Shown here: in pieces, positions 11,130-21,857 of the stretch
How positions within the stretch are numbered: position 1 is the first letter of the stretch
Layout: each line of letters opens with the position of its first letter
Assembly (NCBI GenBank): GCA_009746045.1
Contig: RPFO01002148.1
Location: 1-37,965, forward strand
DNA from: Mesostigma viride
Taxonomy: Eukaryota; Streptophyta; Mesostigmatophyceae; Mesostigmatales; Mesostigmataceae
Reading direction: 5' to 3'
Length of the DNA: 37,965 bases
The notes under the pieces: generated by a model
What the model was told of the DNA's origin: nothing
Seen by the model: the letters and a program-made list of their open reading frames with translations, nothing else
The model's database searches: none
Program-made: the position numbers and the translations under genes

Positions 11130-11633
11130 ACCAGGAACACATCCCACAACTAGGCTCAACTATCCCACAACCAGGAACGTGCATCCCACAACCAGGAACC
11201 CATCCCACAACCAGGAACGTGTATCCCACAACTAGGAACGTGTATCCCACAACCAGGAACGTGTTTCCCACAACTAGGAACGTGTATCCCACAACCAGGA
11301 ACGTGTTTCCCACAACCAGGAACGTGTTTCCCACAACCAGGAACGTGTATCCCACAACCTGGAACGTGTATCCCACAACCAGGAACGACTATCCCACAAC
11401 CAGGAACGTGTTTCCCACAACCAGGAACGTGTTTCCCACCACCAGGAACAAGTATCCCACAACCAGGAACGACTATCCCACAACCAGGAACAAGTATCCC
11501 ACAACCAGGAACTGCTATCCCACAACCAGGAACAAGTATCCTACAACCAGGAACGTGCATCCCACAACCAGGAACAAGTATCCCACAACAAGGAACCCAT
11601 CCCACAACCAGGAACGTGTATCCCACAACCAGT
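11130..11633. repeat. 21-bp minisatellite abutting the right inverted repeat
   Basis: About 24 copies of a unit CCCACAACCAGGAACGTGTAT with variants at the last positions. Because 21 is a multiple of three, frames stay open on both strands and give heptapeptides such as PTTRNVY. These frames have no start context or splice support and are read as by-products. The array ends exactly where the right inverted repeat begins. Confidence 0.95.
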
Positions 11634-12314
11634 CGCGCAGTCGGTCTGAATGACTGGCATTACAACGAGCGTCATATTCGTCTCCGGCTTGGCAGTGCCG
11701 TCATCCTGCATACAAAAAGCACAGTGGAGCCAGCACTTTCCCGCGGGTTGTAGCCGATATTCCTCGACCTACCATGGTCCGGATTCTCCCGATTTCTGGC
11801 CTGCGCTGGTTGTCTCCTTGATATTCCTCCATGCAGCGATATTCACCAATGCGCTATCAATAAACAAGTCGACACCATCCGGTATGTAAAAAAAGCACGC
11901 TGCTGGCCACGACGGTCACGGCGATGATGAACGACAATAACAAGAACGCCTAATAGCAGGCGTCATACAAACTAGAACAGACTGGAACAACTACTTACCC
12001 GGTCGTCTGTGATCTTGACGCAGAGCCTGGTTTACAAGGAAGCGAGGGAAACCGGCCACTATGAGCACCCCTACATAACCCACATAATGAAGGTTAGGAA
12101 TCCTCCCCATCATGCTAACCGCAGACTCGGTGAAACGCCCCATGCTACAAATACGATAGCCCAGCAACGACTACTTGCGGCCATCACCTTGTCCAGTTCT
12201 GGCTGGCTGTGCGGCGGTAATTTTACTAAGTTTAAAAATGTTACGCCGCACCAGTCTGTGCTTTTTTACGTCGTACCAGTGTGGTGTCGAAATCTGCCAA
12301 AAGAGCAAACGCCC
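11634..12314 (-). repeat. Right terminal inverted repeat of the MULE
   Basis: This is the reverse complement of 1-806 in blocks. Conserved parts include the tip (12240-12314, TACGACGTAAAAAAGCACAG on the minus strand), the GTAAGT donor with about 90 bases after it (minus strand, 11910-12001) and the exon 2 acceptor with GATGAC. It lacks about 125 bases relative to the left copy. A leftward transcript starting here could use the same splice sites and would run into the minisatellites. Confidence 0.85.
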
Positions 12315-12370
12315 AAAGCCAACTTCCAAGACGCCCAAAGCCAAATTCCAAGACGCCCAAAGCCCAAAGG
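12309..12370. repeat. 22-bp direct repeat, 2.8 copies
   Basis: Copies of CGCCCAAAGCCAACTTCCAAGA begin near 12310, 12332 and 12354. They lie across and just outside the outer edge of the right inverted repeat, so they blur the exact element boundary. Confidence 0.8.
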
Positions 12371-12436
12371 CGGGCGAGTCTGGCGCGGCGCGCCTGTCCT
12401 GGAGGCCATTGGGCGCCGGAATAAGAAATCCCTGCT

Positions 12437-12851
12437 CACGTGACTGCGTCACGTGTCCTTTCCCTTATATAAAGCGAGCTTCGTGACCGTTTATCCGATA
12501 ATTAGGTAGAAAATCGTGGTACAAAAATCAGCCATTATTAGGGGGTACTCCGGAGGTCGACGGAAGAATCGCAGATATCACAGATACAGTAAGCGCGAAG
12601 CGCCCGAGCCGCGAGCGCAGCGAGCGAGCGCAGCGAGCACCGTACTAATTCCTATCCGGACCGCAGCGAAGCCAGTAGCCACGGGCCACGGGCAACTAGC
12701 CACGGGGAAAAAAATTCAGCAACGGAGGGACGAAAGGAATTTCAACGGGCCACAACTCGCACTAGCCAGTAGCCAGTAGCCACCGGGCCACTAACCAGTA
12801 CCGGGCCACGGGCGCCGCGCCGGTCCAATAGTTGTGGAGTCCAAAATAGTT
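12437..12851. repeat. Module B1, short relative of the macrosatellite unit
   Basis: It begins with the hairpin CACGTGAC-tgc-GTCACGTG (12437-12455) and a TATATAAAG box at 12466. The same GATAATTAGGTAGAAAATCG text as the 3-kb units follows, then a short GAGCGCAGCGAGC block and several GCCACGGGCCA / CCAGTAGCCA repeats. It is nearly the same as 24860-25343, but the long unique part and 24-bp array of the A units are missing. Confidence 0.8.
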
Positions 12852-12920
12852 GGGCGGCTTGGCCCCCGCCGGGTCTACTTGTCCTTTCCCCTATATAAAG
12901 CGAGCTTCGTGACCGTTGGT
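12852..12920 (+). promoter_or_regulatory. Hairpin plus TATA-box module (representative)
   Basis: A short inverted repeat (GGGGC-ttg-GCCCC in most copies) is followed about 30 bases later by CCCTATATAAAGCGAGCTTC. The same module stands at the head of every unit. TATATAAAG lies at 12466, 12892, 15894, 18896, 21898, 25384, 27809 and 30811, with the variant TATAAACC at 24900 and 34691. TATATAAAG is a strong match to a polymerase II TATA box, but promoter activity is inferred only. Confidence 0.5.
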
Positions 12921-12989
12921 CCGATAATTAGGGGGAGTACCGCCGATAATTAGGTAGAAAATCGTGGTACAAAAATCAGCCATTGGGGG

Positions 12990-13365
12990 GTACTCCAGAG
13001 GTCGACGGGAGAATCGCAGATATCGCAGATAACGGCGAGCGAGCGAAGCGAGCGAGCACCCTACCGCGAGCGAGCGAAGCGAGCGAGCACCGTACGGCGA
13101 GCGAGCGGAGCGAGCGAGCACCGTACTGCTAAAGCGCACAGCGAGCGCAGCGAGCCGTGAGCGAAGCGAGCGGTACTCCGGAGGTCGACGGGAGAATCGA
13201 AGATATCTCAGATACAGTACGTACGGCGAGCGAGCGAAGCGAGCGAGCACCCTACCGCGAGCGAGCGGAGCGAGCGAGCACCGTACGGCGAGCGAGCGGA
13301 GCGAGCGAGCACCGTACTGCTAAAGCGCACAGCGAGCGCAGCGAGCCGTGAGCGAAGCGAGCACC
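12990..13365. repeat. GAGCGAAGCGAGC mirror-repeat block in a 183-bp tandem pair
   Basis: The 22-mer CGAGCGAGCGAAGCGAGCGAGC and its GGA variant read the same forwards and backwards on one strand (mirror repeats, not hairpin palindromes). Six such cores, separated by ACCGTAC or ACCCTACC, are arranged as two blocks; TACTCC starts them at 12991 and 13174. Open frames rich in Ser-Glu-Arg or Arg-Ser-Leu here come from the repeat. The block recurs in A2-A4, A6 and A7 and is mostly deleted in A5. Confidence 0.9.
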
Positions 13366-13637
13366 GTACTCTACTATTCCTCTCCGGAGCGCAGCGAAGG
13401 AGCACGTTACTTAGAAAAAGATACGCCAACGATTTTCAGACCTACGGCCGCTTACGATTCCTCTCCGGAGCGCAGCGAAGGAGCACGGGCAATTTCAGCG
13501 AGGGACGGAAGGAAACCAGCGCCGACGGGCCATGGGCCACGGGCCACGGGCCATGGGCCACGGGCTAGAGCCACCCCAGCGCCCAGCAGCGCGCGGTCGG
13601 CCCACCACTTCAGCAGCGTGCAGCATCGGGGCCCAGC

Positions 13638-13841
13638 ATGAAATTTCAAATGATGGCCGCGAGAAGACGGGATGGCTGTCGACAGCCGCCTGTTCAGGAG
13701 GTCGTGACTGTTGGGCAAGCTACGTTTTCATTGTTGGACGCTTTGAAACGGGGTACAACGACGCCGTCTTTCATGACGGTTCTTTGGAGCGCCTGGACTG
13801 TGGGTGCCGCGAGCTCTTGGAAAAGATTGCGGGGAAGATGA
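13638..13841 (+). other. Short unrecognised frame in unit A1 (67 codons)
   Basis: This is the only plus-strand frame in the unique part that starts with ATG in a simple context (MKFQMMAARRRDGCRQPPVQ). An overlapping frame at 13532-13873 (113 codons) and an ATG-initiated minus-strand frame at 14089-13694 (131 codons) cover the same bases. I recognise none of them. They recur unchanged in every unit because the units are identical, so conservation gives no evidence for coding. A donor-like GTAAGA at about 13851 could suggest an exon. Protein coding is unproven. Confidence 0.2.
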
Positions 13842-14624
13842 CTGTCGGGGTAAGAAGGTGGCACCCGTTCTGACGCCTGGGTAAGCTGCGTTTGTTGTTT
13901 GCTGGGCTTTGGAACGGTGTCACATAAGCATTTCGGCTTCCAGTCGGTCTCTTCCGAGCGGATAGGGAGAGGCAGTTTGCCTACCGGGCGGTTCCATAGC
14001 AGCACTGTCCCGCCATGCACATATTCCACCGTCTTTTGCGCTCGGTTTTGTTTTATTTCGATTTGGGACGCTTTGGAACGTCGTTTCATGTTTCATGCAT
14101 TCCTATGCTTCGAGCCCGTCTGTTTGCTTTGTGTTTCCGTCATCAGCGGGAAAGGAGGCCCATTTTCCTCGGCAACAACATTCGTTGAGTCACTTCCCGC
14201 ATGGCAGGTATGCCTCCCGCTCTTTGTTGCTGTATTTCGGTCGGGGACACATGCCGGCGAATGCCTTTCCATTCCTTTTCCTGCACTCACGCATTATTTT
14301 TCCATTGTGTTTCGGTCAGCCACGGGAAGTGTTCCTGTTTTTGCTGCATCTGCGTGGGCTGTTGCTTTAAAAGCAGGTATTCTGCCTGCGGGGGATGGCA
14401 TGCACACGGCGTGGTATCCTGAGCGTCAAGCCCAAGCAAACGGCCGGGGAAAAAACCTTTGTATTTTGAGCTCGAATTTGATTTGTTCCTTTTCATGAAA
14501 GGGACCTTTACTGGGCATTTTTGGCATTACTGATGAATCACTAGATTAATGCATTAAAGGAGATGGTGTCTCTGCCTTTGTCATGTTTTTAAGAGCTATC
14601 ATTTGAATGGTAATCCTCCCACCC

Positions 14625-15435
14625 ACACTGTTGACCAAGCACACTTTCAGCCCACTGACCACGCACGGGTTCCCCATACTGACCAAGCACACGTTCCAAC
14701 CACTGACCAAGCACACGTTCCACCCACTGACCAAGTGCACGTTCCACCTACTGACCAAGCACACGTTCAGCCCACTGACCATGCAAGCATGGGTTCCCCA
14801 TACTGACCAAGCACACGTGCCACCCACTGACCAAGCACACGTTCCACCCACTGACCAAGTGCACGTTCCACCCACTGACCACGCACACGTTCCACCCACT
14901 GACCAAGCACACCTTCCACCCACTGACCAAGCACACCTTCCACCCACTGATCATGCAAGCACGGGTTCTCCATACTGACCAAGCACACGTGCCACCCACT
15001 GACCAAACACACGCTCCACCCACTGACCATGCAAGCACGGGTTCCCCATACTGGCACACGTTCATCCCACTGACCATGCAAGCACGGGTTCCCCGTACTG
15101 ACCAAGCACACCTGCCACCCACTGACCAAACACACGTTCCACCCACTGACCAAGCACATGTTCCACCCACTGAGCAAGCACACGTTCCACCCACTGACCA
15201 AGCACGGGTTCCCCATACTGGCACACGTTCATCCCACTGACCATGCAAGCACGGGTTCCCCGTACTGACCAAGCACACCTGCCACCCACTGACCAAACAC
15301 ACGTTCCACCCACTGACCAAACACACGTTCCACCCACTGAGCAAGCACACGTTCCACCCACTGACCAAGCATACGTTCCATCCACTGACCGAGCATGAGT
15401 TTACCATACTGACCGAGCAGCCACCCACTGACCAT
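14625..15435. repeat. 24-bp minisatellite inside unit A1
   Basis: About 33 copies of a unit CCCACTGACCAAGCACACGTTCCA occur, interrupted by a longer variant with CATGCAAGCACGGGTTCCCC. A 167-bp higher-order repeat is visible (GTTCCCCATACTGGCACACG at 15041 and 15208). Because 24 is a multiple of three, the frames yield PPTDQAHV-type peptides on plus and GTCAWSVG / VSGWNVCL-type peptides on minus. None is supported as a gene. Confidence 0.95.
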
Positions 15436-15603
15436 GAAGCAAACACTCGGCCTTGGCTGTGCTCTGATTAAGTAATTGTTGTATAAATGAAATACCTGTT
15501 CTGATCATGCACATGTTGTCTCCTTGATAAACCATGTGCCCATGGCCGTGGCTGTCTTGGTGACTCGCATCATTCACGGGTTGTTCAGCTGCCAAAGTTG
15601 CCC

Positions 15604-15657
15604 TATTAATTAATTAGTTAATTAAACTCGTGCTCCCGTTGGGGAGTCACGGAGCAC
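15604..15657. other. AT-rich TTAA tract with adjoining hairpin
   Basis: ATTAATTAATTAGTTAATTA is followed by GTGCTCC (15630-15636) and its complement GGAGCAC (15651-15657), a 7-bp stem with a 14-base loop. Read on the minus strand, CTCCCCAACGGGAGCA next to a TTAATTAA run matches the motifs at 4490 and 9735. It recurs in every A unit. Confidence 0.6.
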
Positions 15658-15836
15658 CCCTAGACTAGCCCCTAGACTGCACAAACCCAACCGGCAACCA
15701 AGTAGCCAAGGCATAGGAGCCCGACCACCCAAGCCAAGGCCCCTGTCCCATCTCCCCCAATCAACGTACAGGGAAAATGAGGATTGTATAGTAGGGGACG
15801 CAGTTACGCGTCTATATGAATTAGGTAGGGGACTTG

Positions 15837-15842
15837 AATAAA
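15837..15842 (+). terminator. AATAAA, possible polyadenylation signal at the unit end
   Basis: A canonical AATAAA lies in the small palindrome GACTT-gaata-AAGTC, 12 bases before the next unit's hairpin and about 2.95 kb after the unit's own TATA box. The same hexamer closes each following A unit. Use as a polyadenylation signal is inferred from position alone. Confidence 0.3.
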
Positions 15843-15853
15843 GTCTCGAATAG

Positions 15854-18800
15854 TAGGGGCTTGGCCCCTACCGGGTCTACTTGTCCTTTCCCCTATATAA
15901 AGCGAGCTTCGTGACCGTTGGTCCGATAATTAGGGGGAGTACCGCCGATAATTAGGTAGAAAATCGTGGTACAAAAATCAGCCATTGGGGGGTACTCCAG
16001 AGGTCGACGGGAGAATCGCAGATATCGCAGATAACGGCGAGCGAGCGAAGCGAGCGAGCACCCTACCGCGAGCGAGCGAAGCGAGCGAGCACCGTACGGC
16101 GAGCGAGCGGAGCGAGCGAGCACCGTACTGCTAAAGCGCACAGCGAGCGCAGCGAGCCGTGAGCGAAGCGAGCGGTACTCCGGAGGTCGACGGGAGAATC
16201 GAAGATATCTCAGATACAGTACGTACGGCGAGCGAGCGAAGCGAGCGAGCACCCTACCGCGAGCGAGCGGAGCGAGCGAGCACCGTACGGCGAGCGAGCG
16301 GAGCGAGCGAGCACCGTACTGCTAAAGCGCACAGCGAGCGCAGCGAGCCGTGAGCGAAGCGAGCACCGTACTCTACTATTCCTCTCCGGAGCGCAGCGAA
16401 GGAGCACGTTACTTAGAAAAAGATACGCCAACGATTTTCAGACCTACGGCCGCTTACGATTCCTCTCCGGAGCGCAGCGAAGGAGCACGGGCAATTTCAG
16501 CGAGGGACGGAAGGAAACCAGCGCCGACGGGCCATGGGCCACGGGCCACGGGCCATGGGCCACGGGCTAGAGCCACCCCAGCGCCCAGCAGCGCGCGGTC
16601 GGCCCACCACTTCAGCAGCGTGCAGCATCGGGGCCCAGCATGAAATTTCAAATGATGGCCGCGAGAAGACGGGATGGCTGTCGACAGCCGCCTGTTCAGG
16701 AGGTCGTGACTGTTGGGCAAGCTACGTTTTCATTGTTGGACGCTTTGAAACGGGGTACAACGACGCCGTCTTTCATGACGGTTCTTTGGAGCGCCTGGAC
16801 TGTGGGTGCCGCGAGCTCTTGGAAAAGATTGCGGGGAAGATGACTGTCGGGGTAAGAAGGTGGCACCCGTTCTGACGCCTGGGTAAGCTGCGTTTGTTGT
16901 TTGCTGGGCTTTGGAACGGTGTCACATAAGCATTTCGGCTTCCAGTCGGTCTCTTCCGAGCGGATAGGGAGAGGCAGTTTGCCTACCGGGCGGTTCCATA
17001 GCAGCACTGTCCCGCCATGCACATATTCCACCGTCTTTTGCGCTCGGTTTTGTTTTATTTCGATTTGGGACGCTTTGGAACGTCGTTTCATGTTTCATGC
17101 ATTCCTATGCTTCGAGCCCGTCTGTTTGCTTTGTGTTTCCGTCATCAGCGGGAAAGGAGGCCCATTTTCCTCGGCAACAACATTCGTTGAGTCACTTCCC
17201 GCATGGCAGGTATGCCTCCCGCTCTTTGTTGCTGTATTTCGGTCGGGGACACATGCCGGCGAATGCCTTTCCATTCCTTTTCCTGCACTCACGCATTATT
17301 TTTCCATTGTGTTTCGGTCAGCCACGGGAAGTGTTCCTGTTTTTGCTGCATCTGCGTGGGCTGTTGCTTTAAAAGCAGGTATTCTGCCTGCGGGGGATGG
17401 CATGCACACGGCGTGGTATCCTGAGCGTCAAGCCCAAGCAAACGGCCGGGGAAAAAACCTTTGTATTTTGAGCTCGAATTTGATTTGTTCCTTTTCATGA
17501 AAGGGACCTTTACTGGGCATTTTTGGCATTACTGATGAATCACTAGATTAATGCATTAAAGGAGATGGTGTCTCTGCCTTTGTCATGTTTTTAAGAGCTA
17601 TCATTTGAATGGTAATCCTCCCACCCACACTGTTGACCAAGCACACTTTCAGCCCACTGACCACGCACGGGTTCCCCATACTGACCAAGCACACGTTCCA
17701 ACCACTGACCAAGCACACGTTCCACCCACTGACCAAGTGCACGTTCCACCTACTGACCAAGCACACGTTCAGCCCACTGACCATGCAAGCATGGGTTCCC
17801 CATACTGACCAAGCACACGTGCCACCCACTGACCAAGCACACGTTCCACCCACTGACCAAGTGCACGTTCCACCCACTGACCACGCACACGTTCCACCCA
17901 CTGACCAAGCACACCTTCCACCCACTGACCAAGCACACCTTCCACCCACTGATCATGCAAGCACGGGTTCTCCATACTGACCAAGCACACGTGCCACCCA
18001 CTGACCAAACACACGCTCCACCCACTGACCATGCAAGCACGGGTTCCCCATACTGGCACACGTTCATCCCACTGACCATGCAAGCACGGGTTCCCCGTAC
18101 TGACCAAGCACACCTGCCACCCACTGACCAAACACACGTTCCACCCACTGACCAAGCACATGTTCCACCCACTGAGCAAGCACACGTTCCACCCACTGAC
18201 CAAGCACGGGTTCCCCATACTGGCACACGTTCATCCCACTGACCATGCAAGCACGGGTTCCCCGTACTGACCAAGCACACCTGCCACCCACTGACCAAAC
18301 ACACGTTCCACCCACTGACCAAACACACGTTCCACCCACTGAGCAAGCACACGTTCCACCCACTGACCAAGCATACGTTCCATCCACTGACCGAGCATGA
18401 GTTTACCATACTGACCGAGCAGCCACCCACTGACCATGAAGCAAACACTCGGCCTTGGCTGTGCTCTGATTAAGTAATTGTTGTATAAATGAAATACCTG
18501 TTCTGATCATGCACATGTTGTCTCCTTGATAAACCATGTGCCCATGGCCGTGGCTGTCTTGGTGACTCGCATCATTCACGGGTTGTTCAGCTGCCAAAGT
18601 TGCCCTATTAATTAATTAGTTAATTAAACTCGTGCTCCCGTTGGGGAGTCACGGAGCACCCCTAGACTAGCCCCTAGACTGCACAAACCCAACCGGCAAC
18701 CAAGTAGCCAAGGCATAGGAGCCCGACCACCCAAGCCAAGGCCCCTGTCCCATCTCCCCCAATCAACGTACAGGGAAAATGAGGATTGTATAGTAGGGGA

Positions 18801-18855
18801 CGCAGTTACGCGTCTATATGAATTAGGTAGGGGACTTGAATAAAGTCTCGAATAG
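15854..18855. repeat. Macrosatellite unit A2 (3002 bp)
   Basis: Every landmark of A1 is found at exactly +3002, and the text is identical wherever compared. Sub-features: TATA 15894, mirror-repeat block about 15992-16367, short frame 16640-16843, 24-bp array about 17627-18437, AATAAA 18839. Confidence 0.95.
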
Positions 18856-21800
18856 TAGGGGCTTGGCCCCTACCGGGTCTACTTGTCCTTTCCCCTATAT
18901 AAAGCGAGCTTCGTGACCGTTGGTCCGATAATTAGGGGGAGTACCGCCGATAATTAGGTAGAAAATCGTGGTACAAAAATCAGCCATTGGGGGGTACTCC
19001 AGAGGTCGACGGGAGAATCGCAGATATCGCAGATAACGGCGAGCGAGCGAAGCGAGCGAGCACCCTACCGCGAGCGAGCGAAGCGAGCGAGCACCGTACG
19101 GCGAGCGAGCGGAGCGAGCGAGCACCGTACTGCTAAAGCGCACAGCGAGCGCAGCGAGCCGTGAGCGAAGCGAGCGGTACTCCGGAGGTCGACGGGAGAA
19201 TCGAAGATATCTCAGATACAGTACGTACGGCGAGCGAGCGAAGCGAGCGAGCACCCTACCGCGAGCGAGCGGAGCGAGCGAGCACCGTACGGCGAGCGAG
19301 CGGAGCGAGCGAGCACCGTACTGCTAAAGCGCACAGCGAGCGCAGCGAGCCGTGAGCGAAGCGAGCACCGTACTCTACTATTCCTCTCCGGAGCGCAGCG
19401 AAGGAGCACGTTACTTAGAAAAAGATACGCCAACGATTTTCAGACCTACGGCCGCTTACGATTCCTCTCCGGAGCGCAGCGAAGGAGCACGGGCAATTTC
19501 AGCGAGGGACGGAAGGAAACCAGCGCCGACGGGCCATGGGCCACGGGCCACGGGCCATGGGCCACGGGCTAGAGCCACCCCAGCGCCCAGCAGCGCGCGG
19601 TCGGCCCACCACTTCAGCAGCGTGCAGCATCGGGGCCCAGCATGAAATTTCAAATGATGGCCGCGAGAAGACGGGATGGCTGTCGACAGCCGCCTGTTCA
19701 GGAGGTCGTGACTGTTGGGCAAGCTACGTTTTCATTGTTGGACGCTTTGAAACGGGGTACAACGACGCCGTCTTTCATGACGGTTCTTTGGAGCGCCTGG
19801 ACTGTGGGTGCCGCGAGCTCTTGGAAAAGATTGCGGGGAAGATGACTGTCGGGGTAAGAAGGTGGCACCCGTTCTGACGCCTGGGTAAGCTGCGTTTGTT
19901 GTTTGCTGGGCTTTGGAACGGTGTCACATAAGCATTTCGGCTTCCAGTCGGTCTCTTCCGAGCGGATAGGGAGAGGCAGTTTGCCTACCGGGCGGTTCCA
20001 TAGCAGCACTGTCCCGCCATGCACATATTCCACCGTCTTTTGCGCTCGGTTTTGTTTTATTTCGATTTGGGACGCTTTGGAACGTCGTTTCATGTTTCAT
20101 GCATTCCTATGCTTCGAGCCCGTCTGTTTGCTTTGTGTTTCCGTCATCAGCGGGAAAGGAGGCCCATTTTCCTCGGCAACAACATTCGTTGAGTCACTTC
20201 CCGCATGGCAGGTATGCCTCCCGCTCTTTGTTGCTGTATTTCGGTCGGGGACACATGCCGGCGAATGCCTTTCCATTCCTTTTCCTGCACTCACGCATTA
20301 TTTTTCCATTGTGTTTCGGTCAGCCACGGGAAGTGTTCCTGTTTTTGCTGCATCTGCGTGGGCTGTTGCTTTAAAAGCAGGTATTCTGCCTGCGGGGGAT
20401 GGCATGCACACGGCGTGGTATCCTGAGCGTCAAGCCCAAGCAAACGGCCGGGGAAAAAACCTTTGTATTTTGAGCTCGAATTTGATTTGTTCCTTTTCAT
20501 GAAAGGGACCTTTACTGGGCATTTTTGGCATTACTGATGAATCACTAGATTAATGCATTAAAGGAGATGGTGTCTCTGCCTTTGTCATGTTTTTAAGAGC
20601 TATCATTTGAATGGTAATCCTCCCACCCACACTGTTGACCAAGCACACTTTCAGCCCACTGACCACGCACGGGTTCCCCATACTGACCAAGCACACGTTC
20701 CAACCACTGACCAAGCACACGTTCCACCCACTGACCAAGTGCACGTTCCACCTACTGACCAAGCACACGTTCAGCCCACTGACCATGCAAGCATGGGTTC
20801 CCCATACTGACCAAGCACACGTGCCACCCACTGACCAAGCACACGTTCCACCCACTGACCAAGTGCACGTTCCACCCACTGACCACGCACACGTTCCACC
20901 CACTGACCAAGCACACCTTCCACCCACTGACCAAGCACACCTTCCACCCACTGATCATGCAAGCACGGGTTCTCCATACTGACCAAGCACACGTGCCACC
21001 CACTGACCAAACACACGCTCCACCCACTGACCATGCAAGCACGGGTTCCCCATACTGGCACACGTTCATCCCACTGACCATGCAAGCACGGGTTCCCCGT
21101 ACTGACCAAGCACACCTGCCACCCACTGACCAAACACACGTTCCACCCACTGACCAAGCACATGTTCCACCCACTGAGCAAGCACACGTTCCACCCACTG
21201 ACCAAGCACGGGTTCCCCATACTGGCACACGTTCATCCCACTGACCATGCAAGCACGGGTTCCCCGTACTGACCAAGCACACCTGCCACCCACTGACCAA
21301 ACACACGTTCCACCCACTGACCAAACACACGTTCCACCCACTGAGCAAGCACACGTTCCACCCACTGACCAAGCATACGTTCCATCCACTGACCGAGCAT
21401 GAGTTTACCATACTGACCGAGCAGCCACCCACTGACCATGAAGCAAACACTCGGCCTTGGCTGTGCTCTGATTAAGTAATTGTTGTATAAATGAAATACC
21501 TGTTCTGATCATGCACATGTTGTCTCCTTGATAAACCATGTGCCCATGGCCGTGGCTGTCTTGGTGACTCGCATCATTCACGGGTTGTTCAGCTGCCAAA
21601 GTTGCCCTATTAATTAATTAGTTAATTAAACTCGTGCTCCCGTTGGGGAGTCACGGAGCACCCCTAGACTAGCCCCTAGACTGCACAAACCCAACCGGCA
21701 ACCAAGTAGCCAAGGCATAGGAGCCCGACCACCCAAGCCAAGGCCCCTGTCCCATCTCCCCCAATCAACGTACAGGGAAAATGAGGATTGTATAGTAGGG

Positions 21801-21857
21801 GACGCAGTTACGCGTCTATATGAATTAGGTAGGGGACTTGAATAAAGTCTCGAATAG
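18856..21857. repeat. Macrosatellite unit A3 (3002 bp)
   Basis: Identical in layout to A2, shifted by 3002. TATA is at 18896, the short frame at 19642-19845, the 24-bp array at about 20629-21439 and AATAAA at about 21841. Confidence 0.95.

Larger units (their letters stand above)
12852..15853. repeat. Macrosatellite unit A1 (3002 bp)
   Basis: First full unit. In order it holds: hairpin and TATATAAAG (12892); a 183-bp tandem pair of GAGCGAAGCGAGC mirror-repeat blocks (about 12990-13365); two SPERSEG-type 27-bp repeats (13375, 13455); GGGCCATGGGCCACG repeats (about 13527-13566); a unique part with short frames (13638-14500); a 24-bp minisatellite (about 14625-15435); an AT-rich TTAA tract and a hairpin (15604-15657); and AATAAA (15837-15842). 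Its left edge reads GGCGGCTTGGCCCCCGCC rather than the GGGGCTTGGCCCCTACC of the later units. Confidence 0.93.

Noticed and set aside
9844-11633. CRISPR array
   Set aside because: The 21- and 26-bp repeats are contiguous with no unique spacers, and the setting is eukaryotic.
11077-11653. Repetitive protein genes of 80-175 codons with PTTRNVY- or VPGCGI-type heptads
   Set aside because: A 21-bp period keeps every frame open; there is no independent start context, splice support or non-repeat domain.
12891-13429. Ser-Glu-Arg and Arg-Ser-Leu rich frames over the GAGCGAAGCGAGC block
   Set aside because: Low-complexity repeats give open frames on both strands; no domain is seen.
13694-14089. 131-codon minus-strand frame in each unit
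   Set aside because: It has an ATG start but no recognisable family, and competing frames cover the same bases; I left it only as a note within the short-frame entry.
13899-14498. 199-codon plus-strand frame in each unit
   Set aside because: It begins at TTG, overlaps an equally plausible minus-strand frame and has no recognisable domain. Its repetition only reflects unit identity.
14546-15446. PPTDQAHV and GTCAWSVG / VSGWNVCL repeat proteins, one set per 3-kb unit
   Set aside because: They are by-products of the 24-bp minisatellite in several frames on both strands, and none stands out by start or flank.
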